A DNA stretch of 64,000 nucleotides from Theocolax elegans (taxonomy: Eukaryota > Arthropoda > Insecta > Hymenoptera > Cerocephalidae): NCBI GenBank assembly GCA_026168455.1, contig CM047429.1:55745027-55809026 (forward strand), given 5' to 3'. Below the pieces are notes generated by a model that was not told where the DNA came from, ran no database searches, and was given only the letters and a program-made list of their open reading frames with translations. This document shows, one piece after another, positions 53,745-64,000 of this stretch (positions are counted from its first letter, which is position 1; each line of letters opens with the position of its first letter). Made by a program: the position numbers and the translations under genes.

Positions 53745-54118
53745 CAGTAGAAATTACAGGGATCTATTTTTAAAAACCCAAAAATTTTCAACGAGTATGA
53801 AATTAAAAATCCGAAAAAATTCATACGTCATGTTTGAATGATATAGAAGCAGAATACAGAGCGATTTTTTAAAATAATTAATTTAAAATTAATTAAAATT
53901 AATAATCACATTTCGTCGGTAACGTTTAGGTGTAAAATTGATCCTCGCGGCTGCAAGACAATCTTAATCATTTAGTGATAAACAATTTTGAAAGAAGTCA
54001 CACTTAAACTTAAAAGCAAGTAGAAGAGCGTTGCAGAGAGATTTTTTGGAAAAAGTTAACCCATTGTCAATTAAAAAAGTAATAAGGATCCCAATTTTTA
54101 AGTCTCACATCTCCTTAA
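53745..54118. mobile_element. TTAA MITE, family A, copy 4 (left end eroded)
   Basis: Shares ACAGGGATCTA, TTTCGTCGGTAA, TTGATCCTCGCGGCTGCA and GAAGAGCGTT with 24514-24869 and ends CATCTCC-TTAA. The left terminus is not preserved. Confidence 0.5.
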
Positions 54119-55239
54119 AGGTAGTCAAGTCAATTTCTACTGTAAGATATACGAATGCAAATTATGTTTTCACTCATGGCATAAGCGCTGCAAGTATTCT
54201 GAATTACACTAACATATGGTTCAAATTAATGACAGCTTTTTAGCTAGATTGCCACGACTGTACAGTAAATCATTTTAATATAACCATAGATAATTGAGAC
54301 CAATAATAATGTTTTATGTTTAAATTATTTTCTGAAATACGTTAACAATTGTATTTGTATGCAATTGTATGCATACTGATTAAATACTAAAAGAAAATAA
54401 TTAAGTATTGACCTCAATTGTTTGCAGTTCAATTTAAAATCATTTATTGCAGTTTAGGCGACCTATGAGTGAAACATATTTTTAATCGTATCTTATAGTA
54501 CAAATAGATTTGATTTACTTGATTAAAACAAGTCAAATAAATTTCTACAATAAGATACATAAGAGTTGCAAATATTTGAGATTATACTTACATACGTTCA
54601 AATTAATGATAACTTCCTTAACTAATTAAATTTGAAAACTTTGTTAGAGCTTTCCTCCTAACTCACTCATGAGTATTTGTTTTCGCTATTGACTTTAGAA
54701 TATCTGAAAACAAAGATATACATGATGTTAAAATTAAATGAATGAATAATCAATCAAAATTTAACTTAAAGTTGTTAATTTTATTTCCACATTGTTACGC
54801 ATCGAGATTAATAAGGAATTGTAAATGTGACATAAGTAATTAAATGTTTCAAAATTAAATACTTAATTTGCTTGTTTTGTTTGTACTTTAATAAATGTCT
54901 AATATTAACTTTTACTTATTGTATTACAGACGTATTAAGCAAATGCAAAATTTAACGTAGGTCATAAAAAAGCAAAATAAATATTACCTTTTGTCTATCT
55001 TTCTTGTGTTCCAATTAATTTACAAATATATTGATTACACCACAACTAAGTTAACGGACAATAATCTCACAGTTGACAAGCAACGGAATTATCTGATAAT
55101 TGTAAATTACGCATTTTTGTTATTGAACAATTGTCGTAAACAAGTGGACAGTCTTGTTCTTTCTCCTTGTAATTAATTATCTGTATATCACGACAGCATG
55201 TAAGGAATTTAAGAAGGGCACTGTAAAATGTCCCATTTT
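54119..55239. other. Intergenic DNA, no gene seen
   Basis: AT-rich, only short non-conserved frames. Confidence 0.4.
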
Positions 55240-56110
55240 TTTATAAAGATCTTCAGGAAGTACTAAGAAGTTTATGAAGAATTTGGCGCTCGACTTTGTA
55301 TGTTGTCTAGCCATTGAAAGATTTCGTTGACACCACTTACATTGAGTACTGATAGATTCCTTAACTCATAAATATTTGGAGGGATTTCCTAAAATAAAAA
55401 ATTGTATACTACTTGTAGTAAAAATTGAGATTTTTTTAAAATAAATTACCTTCACTTGATTATTGCTGACATCGAGCATGTTGACGTTAGGAAAAAGCAG
55501 GTATATTTTAATTGAATGACTAGATTTTGAATCTTTGTCCGATTCGTCGTCAGTGATGTAAGGTGATTCGCCATCGTCCACCGACGTTAACTGAATTTTC
55601 GTTAATAAATTATTGGCAAGAACGAGGGTACGCACATTTTCAAGATTGTAGCTGTCGACGATGTGTGCACACTGAAACAAGGACTACATTGCGTAAAGAC
55701 GTTGCTGTTTGTCGATTCGTTGGTCATACTGGCGATTGCACTCCAGTTGATGGGCAATAATACGCTGTGTTTGCTTGCTCCATTTTGTTCGCACCGTCCA
55801 CCTAAATAATATTTTAGCAATTATTATTTTCAATTTTAATTACAATTTTCATTGATTTGTAAAATAAAATTTTGAATCAATAACAATAAATTATTTTGAA
55901 AAATTGATTGAATATTTGTGTAAAATATCTACCTGAAGAAGACTCGGACAGCAAGAAATTTGATTGTTAGATAAATCCAATTGTTTTAAAGTTGCTGAAT
56001 ATGAAGTGATATGGCTCATTGATCTTAACGAATTACTTAATGACCAAATTAATGGCTAAACAGGGCAACGCTACTGGAATACTGTTGAACAGATTGCGTG
56101 CCAGACTTAA
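55240..56110 (-). pseudogene. Lrrk-like pseudogene, LRR exons
   Basis: Reading the minus strand, leucine-rich repeats are clear: TLKQLDLSNNQISCCPSL (about 56000), NLENVRTLVLANNLLTKIQL (about 55650-55590), LLFPNVNMLDVSNNQVK (about 55500-55450) and EIPPNIYELRNLSVLNVSG (about 55385-55330). Introns appear at about 55804-55930 and 55390-55450 with usable sites. Between them the frame shifts and stops occur, so the gene is broken. The repeat phrases resemble insect leucine-rich-repeat kinase (Lrrk). No ROC, COR or kinase domain is found downstream. Confidence 0.6.
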
Positions 56111-57719
56111 CGAAGCTAAAATTTTTAAATTTTTAGTTATTCAAAATATAGAAAAAAATCTTTTAAAAAAATGGAAAATATAAACTAAAAATGTACATAT
56201 TGTTATATATCTATTTATGGATGTATAGCTCAGGCAAGTAATTTCGTACATTATCCTGTAACGAGTGCACAAAATTTTTAATTTAATTTTGCTATTATTC
56301 TTCCCCTCAGGTATAATATCTATACACGAACGATGTTTTACACAAATCAACACATGTTTAACGTGTAAAACATCGTTTAAATAGATATCTGAGTGAAAAA
56401 TATATCTTTCATGTAAGAAAACATTTTTGAAAGAAACGAACGCTCGGGAAATGTTCGTTACACTCGTATCACTAAACGATAGCCCAAGTAAATAAACTGC
56501 CCTCTTAGCTTGGGAAATTGCCGATAACGCTTCCCGTTGCGCAACATTCGATCGTTCACTAAAATTTTCCCTGCGCCTACGTGTTTTATTTTCTTATTAT
56601 TTTACGCACGTTTTATAATTTTTATAAATAATAAACATGAACTAAGTTAAGCTAATTAATATGGTAAATAGAATTGCGTTAAAATACTAACGTTGGAGTC
56701 GCATTTTGAAAAACCTCGCATTAAAATACACACTTATGTTGGAATAAAAATTAGAATCAATTAACTAAAATTGAATCAGAATTCTATTTAAATGATGTTA
56801 AACAATACTATAATATTATATTTAATCAAGTAACTGTATCTAGCATGGAATTCAAACTTTTGATCAAAAAGAACAATAGTAATAAAAATTTAATTATCTA
56901 TTCCTACAAATAAAATTTCGCACATCACAATATTTATTCCAACATTTATTTAAACAAACCTTACATAAAATTACACAATACACCAACTCTAATAATGGAA
57001 ATTGCAAATGTACTTACATCTATTATTTACGGATAAAACACAAAATACATGTACAATTATGTAAAATTTTAAAAAGCAATAATTCTGTACAATTACCGCA
57101 CACATATATATATATATATATATTTATTATTTTTCTAAAAAAAGACCAAGCACATTTTAATGCGACCGAAAATTCGAATTTTTCTTCTTCCAAAATTGTT
57201 TACAACAATTTTAATAATAAGTTTACATATTTATAAACATTTTAAAATTATCAAATAAACAAAATACTTAAAATTTATAAAAATCGAAGAAAAGTTCGAA
57301 AATGCACTCCCACCATTTTTTTGTATCTATCGAATAGAGATAAGCGCATAGGTATTTAAGGGCGAAGAAAATACGGCCCCGCGCTAATTGTCGGTAGTCC
57401 ATAGGCTCGACAGTTTTCCACCGTCTCTCCTACGGGCAACAGGACATTTTATTTTTCTAATTGATTACGTTTCTCGCTGCATTTTTGTATTTTCTTCGCT
57501 CGGTATTAAACGCGACTCGTACTTAGAGTCTCGGGCGCGTGTTGAATAGTAACTAATATATACATATATATATTCGACTATTCGTATTTTCCGGCGAATC
57601 AAATCAACATCGAAGCGAAAGGGGACAGCGTACCTGATTATTCACTGTATAAGGTAAAATAAATATTGTAATAATTAAAACTAACCCCTTAATTTTGTCT
57701 TTTTATATAAAAATACCTT
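56111..57719. other. Non-coding DNA between pseudogene exons
   Basis: No gene. A (TA)n tract lies at about 57107-57122. From 57340 the sequence becomes less AT-rich and leads into the hairpin array. It could correspond to an intron of the pseudogene. Confidence 0.4.
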
Positions 57720-58086
57720 GGTTGGACAAAAGCGTGGATCTCGCAGTTGCTCTGCAAAGTCTACCCTTTTGTTCCATTTTTTGCACCTCTCTTATTTCTC
57801 TAACGCAGAAAAAGCCGGATTCGCTGCTGTTCAGCAAATCTCGGTTTTGACGAGTATTATATACATACATATATAACATTTGTCTAACTGAGAATCCCAA
57901 TTGAGTAGCGCTGCCGTTCAGCATTACCTTTTGAGTCCTCCTTTCTGTGTTTTCTTGTCTAATTTTCAGACAAATAATAGGAGAGTGCTGTCGTTCAGCA
58001 CCTTCTATTGTTATTGTCACGCCTCTCTTTCTCTCTCTTTCTCGCTCACCGCCGATCGTACTCCCTAGGGCCAGTGCGACGCTCGG

Positions 58087-58088
<2 letters not shown>

Positions 58089-58157
<69 letters not shown>
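58089..58157. repeat. (TC)n microsatellite
   Basis: Pure TC dinucleotide run inside the hairpin region. Further TC tracts occur at about 58301-58316, 58420-58436 and 58970-58985. Confidence 0.9.
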
Positions 58158-58159
<2 letters not shown>

Positions 58160-58628
58160 TTCTCTCACTCTAGCCCGTACAATTGCTCCGGAGTAGACCC
58201 GACGCAACGAGGAGAGAAGTAGCCATTTTGGGCCATTGCCCCTACTCTCCCTCGGCGCGGCACGCGTCCACTTGCCATAGCAAGCAGACGCCCATCGTTC
58301 CTTCTCTCTCTCTCTCGACCCCTCTCTGTCTAGCCAAGCGCAGTAGCGGAGCTTGGGGTAGAGACGGGCCCGTTTAGTCTGTCTCTCTCTCGCGTATACG
58401 GAGACCCCTCCTGGTCTCTCCCTCTCTCTCTCTCTTTACTCTCGCTCCGTTCCTGGCCTAGCCTAGCGCAGTACCAGCGAACGGATAAATTTAAGTTAAA
58501 ATAGGAGTAACCCTTCCTGGTTCATCCTGAGACTTCTTGTTATACATAAATATCCGGTCATAGCCGGATTCGTATACAAGAAAGGAAAGGAAAATTAAAT
58601 AAGCCCCTCCTGGCGTTTTCTTTTCGTA

Positions 58629-58687
<59 letters not shown>
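58629..58687. repeat. (CA)n followed by (TA)n
   Basis: CA run to about 58660, then TA run to about 58687. Simple repeat. Confidence 0.9.
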
Positions 58688-58689
<2 letters not shown>

Positions 58690-60284
58690 CACCTACAGTC
58701 AAGGTGCATAATTTCGACGGGAGGCGCAGCCGCTCTGCATCAACCGTTGGAAGTGAGGTGCAGGGACTACGCTGCCGCACAGCAGAGTTCTGCACTTCAA
58801 CCTCGCTGCCGTTCAGCGGGGTCTTGTACTAAAACTTCGCTGCCGTTCAGCGGGGTTCTGCACTTCAACTTCGCTGCCGTTCAGCAAAGTTGAAGTCTAA
58901 TATCACGTAAATAGGAACCGCTGCAGTTCAGCGAATCCGGACTCTACGTGACCACACACTTATTACATTCTCTCTCTCTCTCTCTTTTCCCTCTATTCCC
59001 CTGTCTATACCTATCTCAATCTCTTTGTTCTTTTTTTTTAAATACACATATATGCGTATACGTAAATGTATATATATTTATATATATATATGTTTACGCA
59101 TTTATAATTTTATATTACATATATATATATTTATCATTGTATGTACAGAGTTGTCGTGGCTCTTAGGTTCCCTCTTTCACCACTCTCTTCCTTGCCCGTT
59201 CTCGATTTTTGCGCCGCTGTTCTGCATAAAAATCATAAGAGAATTCCTTATAGAGACGCTGCCGCCCAGCGAATCTTCCTCCCACTCCAATCGCTCCGCT
59301 CGACGTCTCTTCGTTGAATTTGAGTCCGCTGCTCGGTCACACATTCAAAACGAAGCGATCGAATAAGTTATATCTATCTTATCTTCGAATCGCAGTCGCT
59401 CTGCAATTTGAGAATAAGATAGACGAAACCAACTTTAGAATTTCCAACGTTTCGCCGCTGTTCGGCAAAACAATTAGCCCCGTCACACGACATATTTTTA
59501 ACTAAACATTTTCGCGTCTCGGCCCCATAATTACCCTTTTTTTATTGTCACTTATTATCAGTAAAAACGTAGAGTTAATAGAAATAAATAGAAGAGTTTT
59601 GTTTAATACATATAGAAGGGGTCTATTTTAATAGTTAAACCAGGCAAGAACCCACAAGTTAACGATACTAGCCGCTCGGTATCGTTAACAACAATTATTA
59701 ACTTTAACTCCCGGGTAAAAATAATAATAAAAACCCCGACGTTTGCCTTCTGCAAACGTTACAATCCCTCAGTACATAATTTTAATTAATTTTATAGTTC
59801 ATTCAAATTTTACTTCGCCTGTAGATATATTTTATCTTTGGATTTCGGATTTGGGGTTTCCAATTCTAGAGAATATAGAACTTTTGCTTTTCTTTTTTTA
59901 TGACTGCACACAACCGCTCAGTGTGCATTTCAATATGCCTGCGCAGTCTGGTTAGTTTTAACAAAAGCGAAGCCCTGTTTTCTTAAAAATTGGAATCGCC
60001 AAAATCGAAATTAAAAATAAAATATATCTATAGGTCATGTAAAATTTTATTTGGCTATAAAATTAGTAAGAGTTAAATATTGAGAAATGGTATACCAGGC
60101 CTGTCAAGACAGTTCTTCAGTGAATTATAAAGCTGTTTTTAATTTTAAGAATGTTATAAATTTTTAAAAAATAATGTAATATTTCAAGATTTTATTTTTA
60201 TTTAAACTTAAATAGATTTTAAAATATTATTATACTAGAGTACGTTATATTGTATATTATTATACCTGCACTGGTCCAAATCCC

Positions 60285-61220
60285 AAACAAACAGCCTTTC
60301 CATCTGGACTATTGTCGCATTAGCAATTTTTGAAAACTCCTATGAATCAAACTCCATACATTCGTCAATGCGCCAAATGGTTCATACTTTGACTATTTGA
60401 CGAGTCTTCCCTATATTTTCTATTCATATTCTGAAATACCTGACTCTGCACATCACAAAGCAAATTAAATGAGGCATTGAATTCCTTTAATTTCGGAACA
60501 CATCACAAATTTTCAGGTAGACACTTAAGTTTGTTATTCGACACATCTTCAATTTCCAAGGATGGCATGTTCATGATGAAATCAGGAAGCTATTCCAAAC
60601 TATTATCTTAAAGATAATTTTCTTCAAGGATCGAGCAATGTTTATCTTTGAGATTTTTTGGTTCTGCTATCAATGCTTTGATCTTGCTTTGTGACATATT
60701 AACGCACCTAGAAGCATTTAAAAGTCAAATTTAAAGTAGGAAAATTAGTCAACATAATTACATTAAATTTCATTTAAAATACAATTAATTTTACCTAAGG
60801 CTTTGGAGGTAGAAAACAGTGGACGGCACAGGAGTTACGGAGATATATCGATTGTCATGATCGCGTAATGCACCATCTCGTTATATTTTGGAGTCAATTT
60901 CTTATTAACGTGCAGCACAACGTCGACGAGCTACTGCAATATGATTTGTGATAATCGACACTGCTGATCGTGCCAGTTGATCATCGTTCGAGTGCTCGGA
61001 AAAAACGCCGAATACGTGATTTTACCGAAATTCGACAACGTCGAAAAGTGCGATGAAGTTGACGAACTCTCCGTCCTAAATTTTTTGTTGATCTTGTACT
61101 CGGCATCCGGATGATCGTAACCTCACCGTAAGGATCTCGTCGCCTTTGCGAGCGGCAATTTTCAAGGCTGAACAGTCGTCGATGGCACCGTGCTTTAACA
61201 GCAACTCGGCGATCTTTACT
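60285..61220 (-). pseudogene. Lrrk-like pseudogene, ankyrin and first LRR exons
   Basis: From 61220 downwards: an ankyrin-like piece (IAELLLKHGAIDDCSALKIA), then in another frame TYSAFFPSTRTMINWHDQQC and, past a TAG where the family appears to have Trp, LVDVVLHVNKKLTPKYNEMV. After an intron (about 60711-60795, GTAAAA donor and TTCTAG acceptor) come leucine-rich repeats with at least three in-frame stops (before DNSLE, before LPDFIMNMPSLE and before CVPKLKEFNASF). Frameshifts and stops show a dead gene. It lies upstream, in gene order, of the exons at 55240-56110. Confidence 0.7.
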
Positions 61221-62134
61221 TAATGTTTTCTGTCATTCTGTCACTTCTATTGGCGACTGTTCCTCGCGAAAAAAAGATATTTGAACTTCGTATCACAGTA
61301 ACACAAAACACTTACGCAGGTATTAGTTTGCGCTTGCGCAAAAGGATTCGTGTAGAGCAGATACAAATACAACCCCGCGAACGAACAGGCCGGCAGGCGT
61401 TCTTAGGACCGGACCACATAACCGCGAACGTGCACGAACGTAGGCGAATGCGCGCGACTGCAAAGTAGGAACTGTCGACGTTGCCAACTTAAAATAACAG
61501 TTTGTATAGTAATAGCTATATAAGAATTGTGATTTTAACTTGGCAACGTCGACAATTCCTTCTTTGCAGTCACGCGCGTACATTCGAGGTTCGTTCGCTG
61601 GTTTTGATTGTTGAAAGTCAGTATACCTATAGGTATTATCCATATTATCTACAAGTTTTATTTATCTATAGATTTTTCTGTAGGTAGTAATAACGGATTT
61701 TTTTCAAACACGTTTTAACTCGCTTTATGCGCTGACGTGTCCTTTCTTTATGACTGCACACAACCGCTCAGTGTGCATTTCAATATGCCTGCGCAGTCTG
61801 GTTAGTTTTAACAAAAGCGAAGCCCTGTTTTCTTAAAAATTGGAATCGCCAAAATCGAAATTAAAAATAAAATATATCTATAGGTCATGTAAAATTTTAT
61901 TTGGCTATAAAATTAGTAAGAGTTAAATATTGAGAAATGGTATACCAGGCCTGTCAAGACAGTTCTTCAGTGAATTATAAAGCTGTTTTTAATTTTAAGA
62001 ATGTTATAAATTTTTAAAAAATAATGTAATATTTCAAGATTTTATTTTTATTTAAACTTAAATAGATTTTAAAATATTATTATACTAGAGTACGTTATAT
62101 TGTATATTATTATACCTGCACTGGTCCAAATCCC

Positions 62135-63070
62135 AAACAAACAGCCTTTCCATCTGGACTATTGTCGCATTAGCAATTTTTGAAAACTCCTATGAATCAA
62201 ACTCCATACATTCGTCAATGCGCCAAATGGTTCATACTTTGACTATTTGACGAGTCTTCCCTATATTTTCTATTCATATTCTGAAATACCTGACTCTGCA
62301 CATCACAAAGCAAATTAAATGAGGCATTGAATTCCTTTAATTTCGGAACACATCACAAATTTTCAGGTAGACACTTAAGTTTGTTATTCGACACATCTTC
62401 AATTTCCAAGGATGGCATGTTCATGATGAAATCAGGAAGCTATTCCAAACTATTATCTTAAAGATAATTTTCTTCAAGGATCGAGCAATGTTTATCTTTG
62501 AGATTTTTTGGTTCTGCTATCAATGCTTTGATCTTGCTTTGTGACATATTAACGCACCTAGAAGCATTTAAAAGTCAAATTTAAAGTAGGAAAATTAGTC
62601 AACATAATTACATTAAATTTCATTTAAAATACAATTAATTTTACCTAAGGCTTTGGAGGTAGAAAACAGTGGACGGCACAGGAGTTACGGAGATATATCG
62701 ATTGTCATGATCGCGTAATGCACCATCTCGTTATATTTTGGAGTCAATTTCTTATTAACGTGCAGCACAACGTCGACGAGCTACTGCAATATGATTTGTG
62801 ATAATCGACACTGCTGATCGTGCCAGTTGATCATCGTTCGAGTGCTCGGAAAAAACGCCGAATACGTGATTTTACCGAAATTCGACAACGTCGAAAAGTG
62901 CGATGAAGTTGACGAACTCTCCGTCCTAAATTTTTTGTTGATCTTGTACTCGGCATCCGGATGATCGTAACCTCACCGTAAGGATCTCGTCGCCTTTGCG
63001 AGCGGCAATTTTCAAGGCTGAACAGTCGTCGATGGCACCGTGCTTTAACAGCAACTCGGCGATCTTTACT
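62135..63070 (-). pseudogene. Lrrk-like pseudogene, duplicated copy
   Basis: Identical to 60285-61220 within the second copy of the 1850-bp duplication, with the same stops and frameshifts. The duplication therefore followed inactivation. Confidence 0.7.
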
Positions 63071-63596
63071 TAATGTTTTCTGTCATTCTGTCACTTCTAT
63101 TGGCGACTGTTCCTCGCGAAAAAAAGATATTTGAACTTCGTATCACAGTAACACAAAACACTTACGCAGGTATTAGTTTGCGCTTGCGCAAAAGGATTCG
63201 TGTAGAGCAGATACAAATACAACCCCGCGAACGAACAGGCCGGCAGGCGTTCTTAGGACCGGACCACATAACCGCGAACGTGCACGAACGTAGGCGAATG
63301 CGCGCGACTGCAAAGTAGGAACTGTCGACGTTGCCAACTTAAAATAACAGTTTGTATAGTAATAGCTATATAAGAATTGTGATTTTAACTTGGCAACGTC
63401 GACAATTCCTTCTTTGCAGTCACGCGCGTACATTCGAGGTTCGTTCGCTGGTTTTGATTGTTGAAAGTCAGTATACCTATAGGTATTATCCATATTATCT
63501 ACAAGTTTTATTTATCTATAGATTTTTCTGTAGGTAGTAATAACGGATTTTTTTCAAACACGTTTTAACTCGCTTTATGCGCTGACGTGTCCTTTC

Positions 63597-63780
63597 TTTA
63601 TCGAGCCGAGTGCATCAGCGGATATAAATCTCTTCATCTGCCTCATTTTGTTGTAAAATTTTCATTGCATTGCAAGGTAACAATTGTTTATCATTAACGA
63701 TATTACTAATTATTTTTTATTGGTGTGTTTAATATAAACGCAGGTGTGTTATATTCATAATGTATGTTATTTTAGATAGA
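63597..63780. other. Short spacer before the edge ORF
   Basis: No gene. TTTCTTTATC resumes the sequence interrupted by the duplication. Possible leader of the following ORF. Confidence 0.35.
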
Positions 63781-64000
63781 ATGGCGGGAAGACCATCCAA
63801 ACAACAAAAAAATAGATTGCAAAATTTGAAAACAAAATCAAAGAGATTACAAGAGAAAATGGAAAAGAATAAGAATAAAAAAGCAGTGAACAACGAAGAA
63901 AAAATTGAAGAAATACTTGAATCCAGCGATAAAGAAAGCGTCGTAGAAGAGGTTGTTAAAAAAAGCAGAAAGAGAAACAGAGAAGTCGATTGTAATAAAA
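63781..64000 (+). CDS. Start of Lys/Glu-rich ORF, cut by window edge
   Basis: Open frame from ATG 63781 to the end of the window (73 codons). It begins MAGRPSKQQKNRLQNLKT, continues as a charged coiled-coil-like stretch (KRLQEKMEKNKNKK, EEKIEEILESSDKE) and a basic KKSRKRNRE. The GRPSKQ start recalls an AT-hook-like or nuclear DNA-binding N-terminus, common in transposon proteins and chromatin proteins. Too short to identify. Confidence 0.45.
   Translation, partial: MAGRPSKQQKNRLQNLKTKSKRLQEKMEKNKNKKAVNNEEKIEEILESSDKESVVEEVVKKSRKRNREVDCNK

Larger units (their letters stand above)
57735..59970. repeat. Array of ~17 short hairpins with common 5-nt loop
   Basis: Short stem-loops recur: GCAG/GCTG/GCCG, then a 5-nt loop (CCGTT, CTGTT, TCGTT, CCGCT, TCGCT, TTGCT, CAGTT), then the complement CTGC/CAGC/CGGC. 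Positions include 57743, 57814-57844, 57905, 57981, 58721, 58763, 58798, 58831, 58861-58896, 58911, 59203, 59253, 59311-59351, 59371-59424, 59448, 59658-59689, 59739 and 59904. In several, pairing continues outward with different sequence in each case (for example ACTTCAACTT with AAGTTGAAGT), often after one C/A mismatch. Not a recognised repeat family. Confidence 0.75.
59897..63596. repeat. 1850-bp tandem duplication, two identical copies
   Basis: Copy 1 is 59897-61746 and copy 2 61747-63596. I see no difference between them. The join shows 5 bp of microhomology (TTTAT at 59897, 61747 and 63597). Each copy contains the 5' part of the Lrrk-like pseudogene. Very recent duplication or an assembly artefact. 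Confidence 0.9.

Noticed and set aside
57703..58222. Frames through the (TC)n tract on both strands
   Set aside because: Arg-Glu or Ser-Leu dipeptide runs from a dinucleotide repeat.
61502..61687. Duplicated 61- to 106-codon frames in the 1850-bp repeat
   Set aside because: They recur only because the segment is duplicated; they overlap each other on opposite strands and match no family.

Overview
The window looks like AT-rich, intron-bearing nuclear DNA of an insect. It is dominated by arthropod-type transposable elements, with TATA plus TCAGT core promoters, many TTAA and TA miniature elements, and a decayed leucine-rich-repeat kinase gene resembling insect Lrrk. A hymenopteran host is plausible but is only a guess. 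No intact, clearly cellular gene is recognisable.

Layout. (1) 1380-13113: a young Ty3/Gypsy LTR retrotransposon with ~1.07 kb LTRs, a TGGT target duplication, a tRNA-Lys-type primer site, gag, pol in the -1 frame behind a textbook slippery site and stem-loop, and a third coiled-coil ORF in the env position. Its 5' part (leader plus start of gag) is tandemly duplicated, leaving a broken gag copy. (2) 13164-24870: non-coding DNA built from fold-back elements and MITEs, including two nested insertions whose empty sites can be read in the opposite arm. One nested element carries a tRNA-like Pol III promoter. (3) 28081-49888: a Maverick/Polinton (adintovirus-like) element. It has long TIRs made of 108-bp hairpin units, an acidic zinc-finger gene on the minus strand, a 1.7 kb ATCGAT-rich array, protein-primed PolB (one frameshift), packaging ATPase, core-like basic proteins, a parvovirus-type phospholipase A2 protein, integrase (one frameshift), a pVI-like Gly-rich protein, a major capsid protein, an adenain-type protease and an unidentified distal gene. 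The right end was later enlarged by a Helitron-like fragment and a 451-bp duplication. (4) 50900-51974: a near-perfect palindromic Tc1-like fold-back element. (5) 55.2-63.6 kb: an Lrrk-like pseudogene on the minus strand, part of it in an 1850-bp tandem duplication, with a striking array of about 17 short hairpins at 57.7-59.9 kb. (6) 63781 to the edge: the start of an uncharacterised Lys/Glu-rich ORF.

How the parts work together. The Polinton genes form a self-synthesising, virus-like set: TIR plus integrase for insertion, PolB for protein-primed copying, and ATPase, protease, capsid, lytic and PLA2 proteins for particle formation and entry. Several of its genes share an AT-rich box about 33 nt upstream of a TCAGT initiator. 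The retrotransposon regulates its Gag:Pol ratio by frameshifting and may express its third ORF by splicing. The least explained signal is the hairpin array, where different stems keep a common 5-nt loop and pairing is retained although stem sequence differs.
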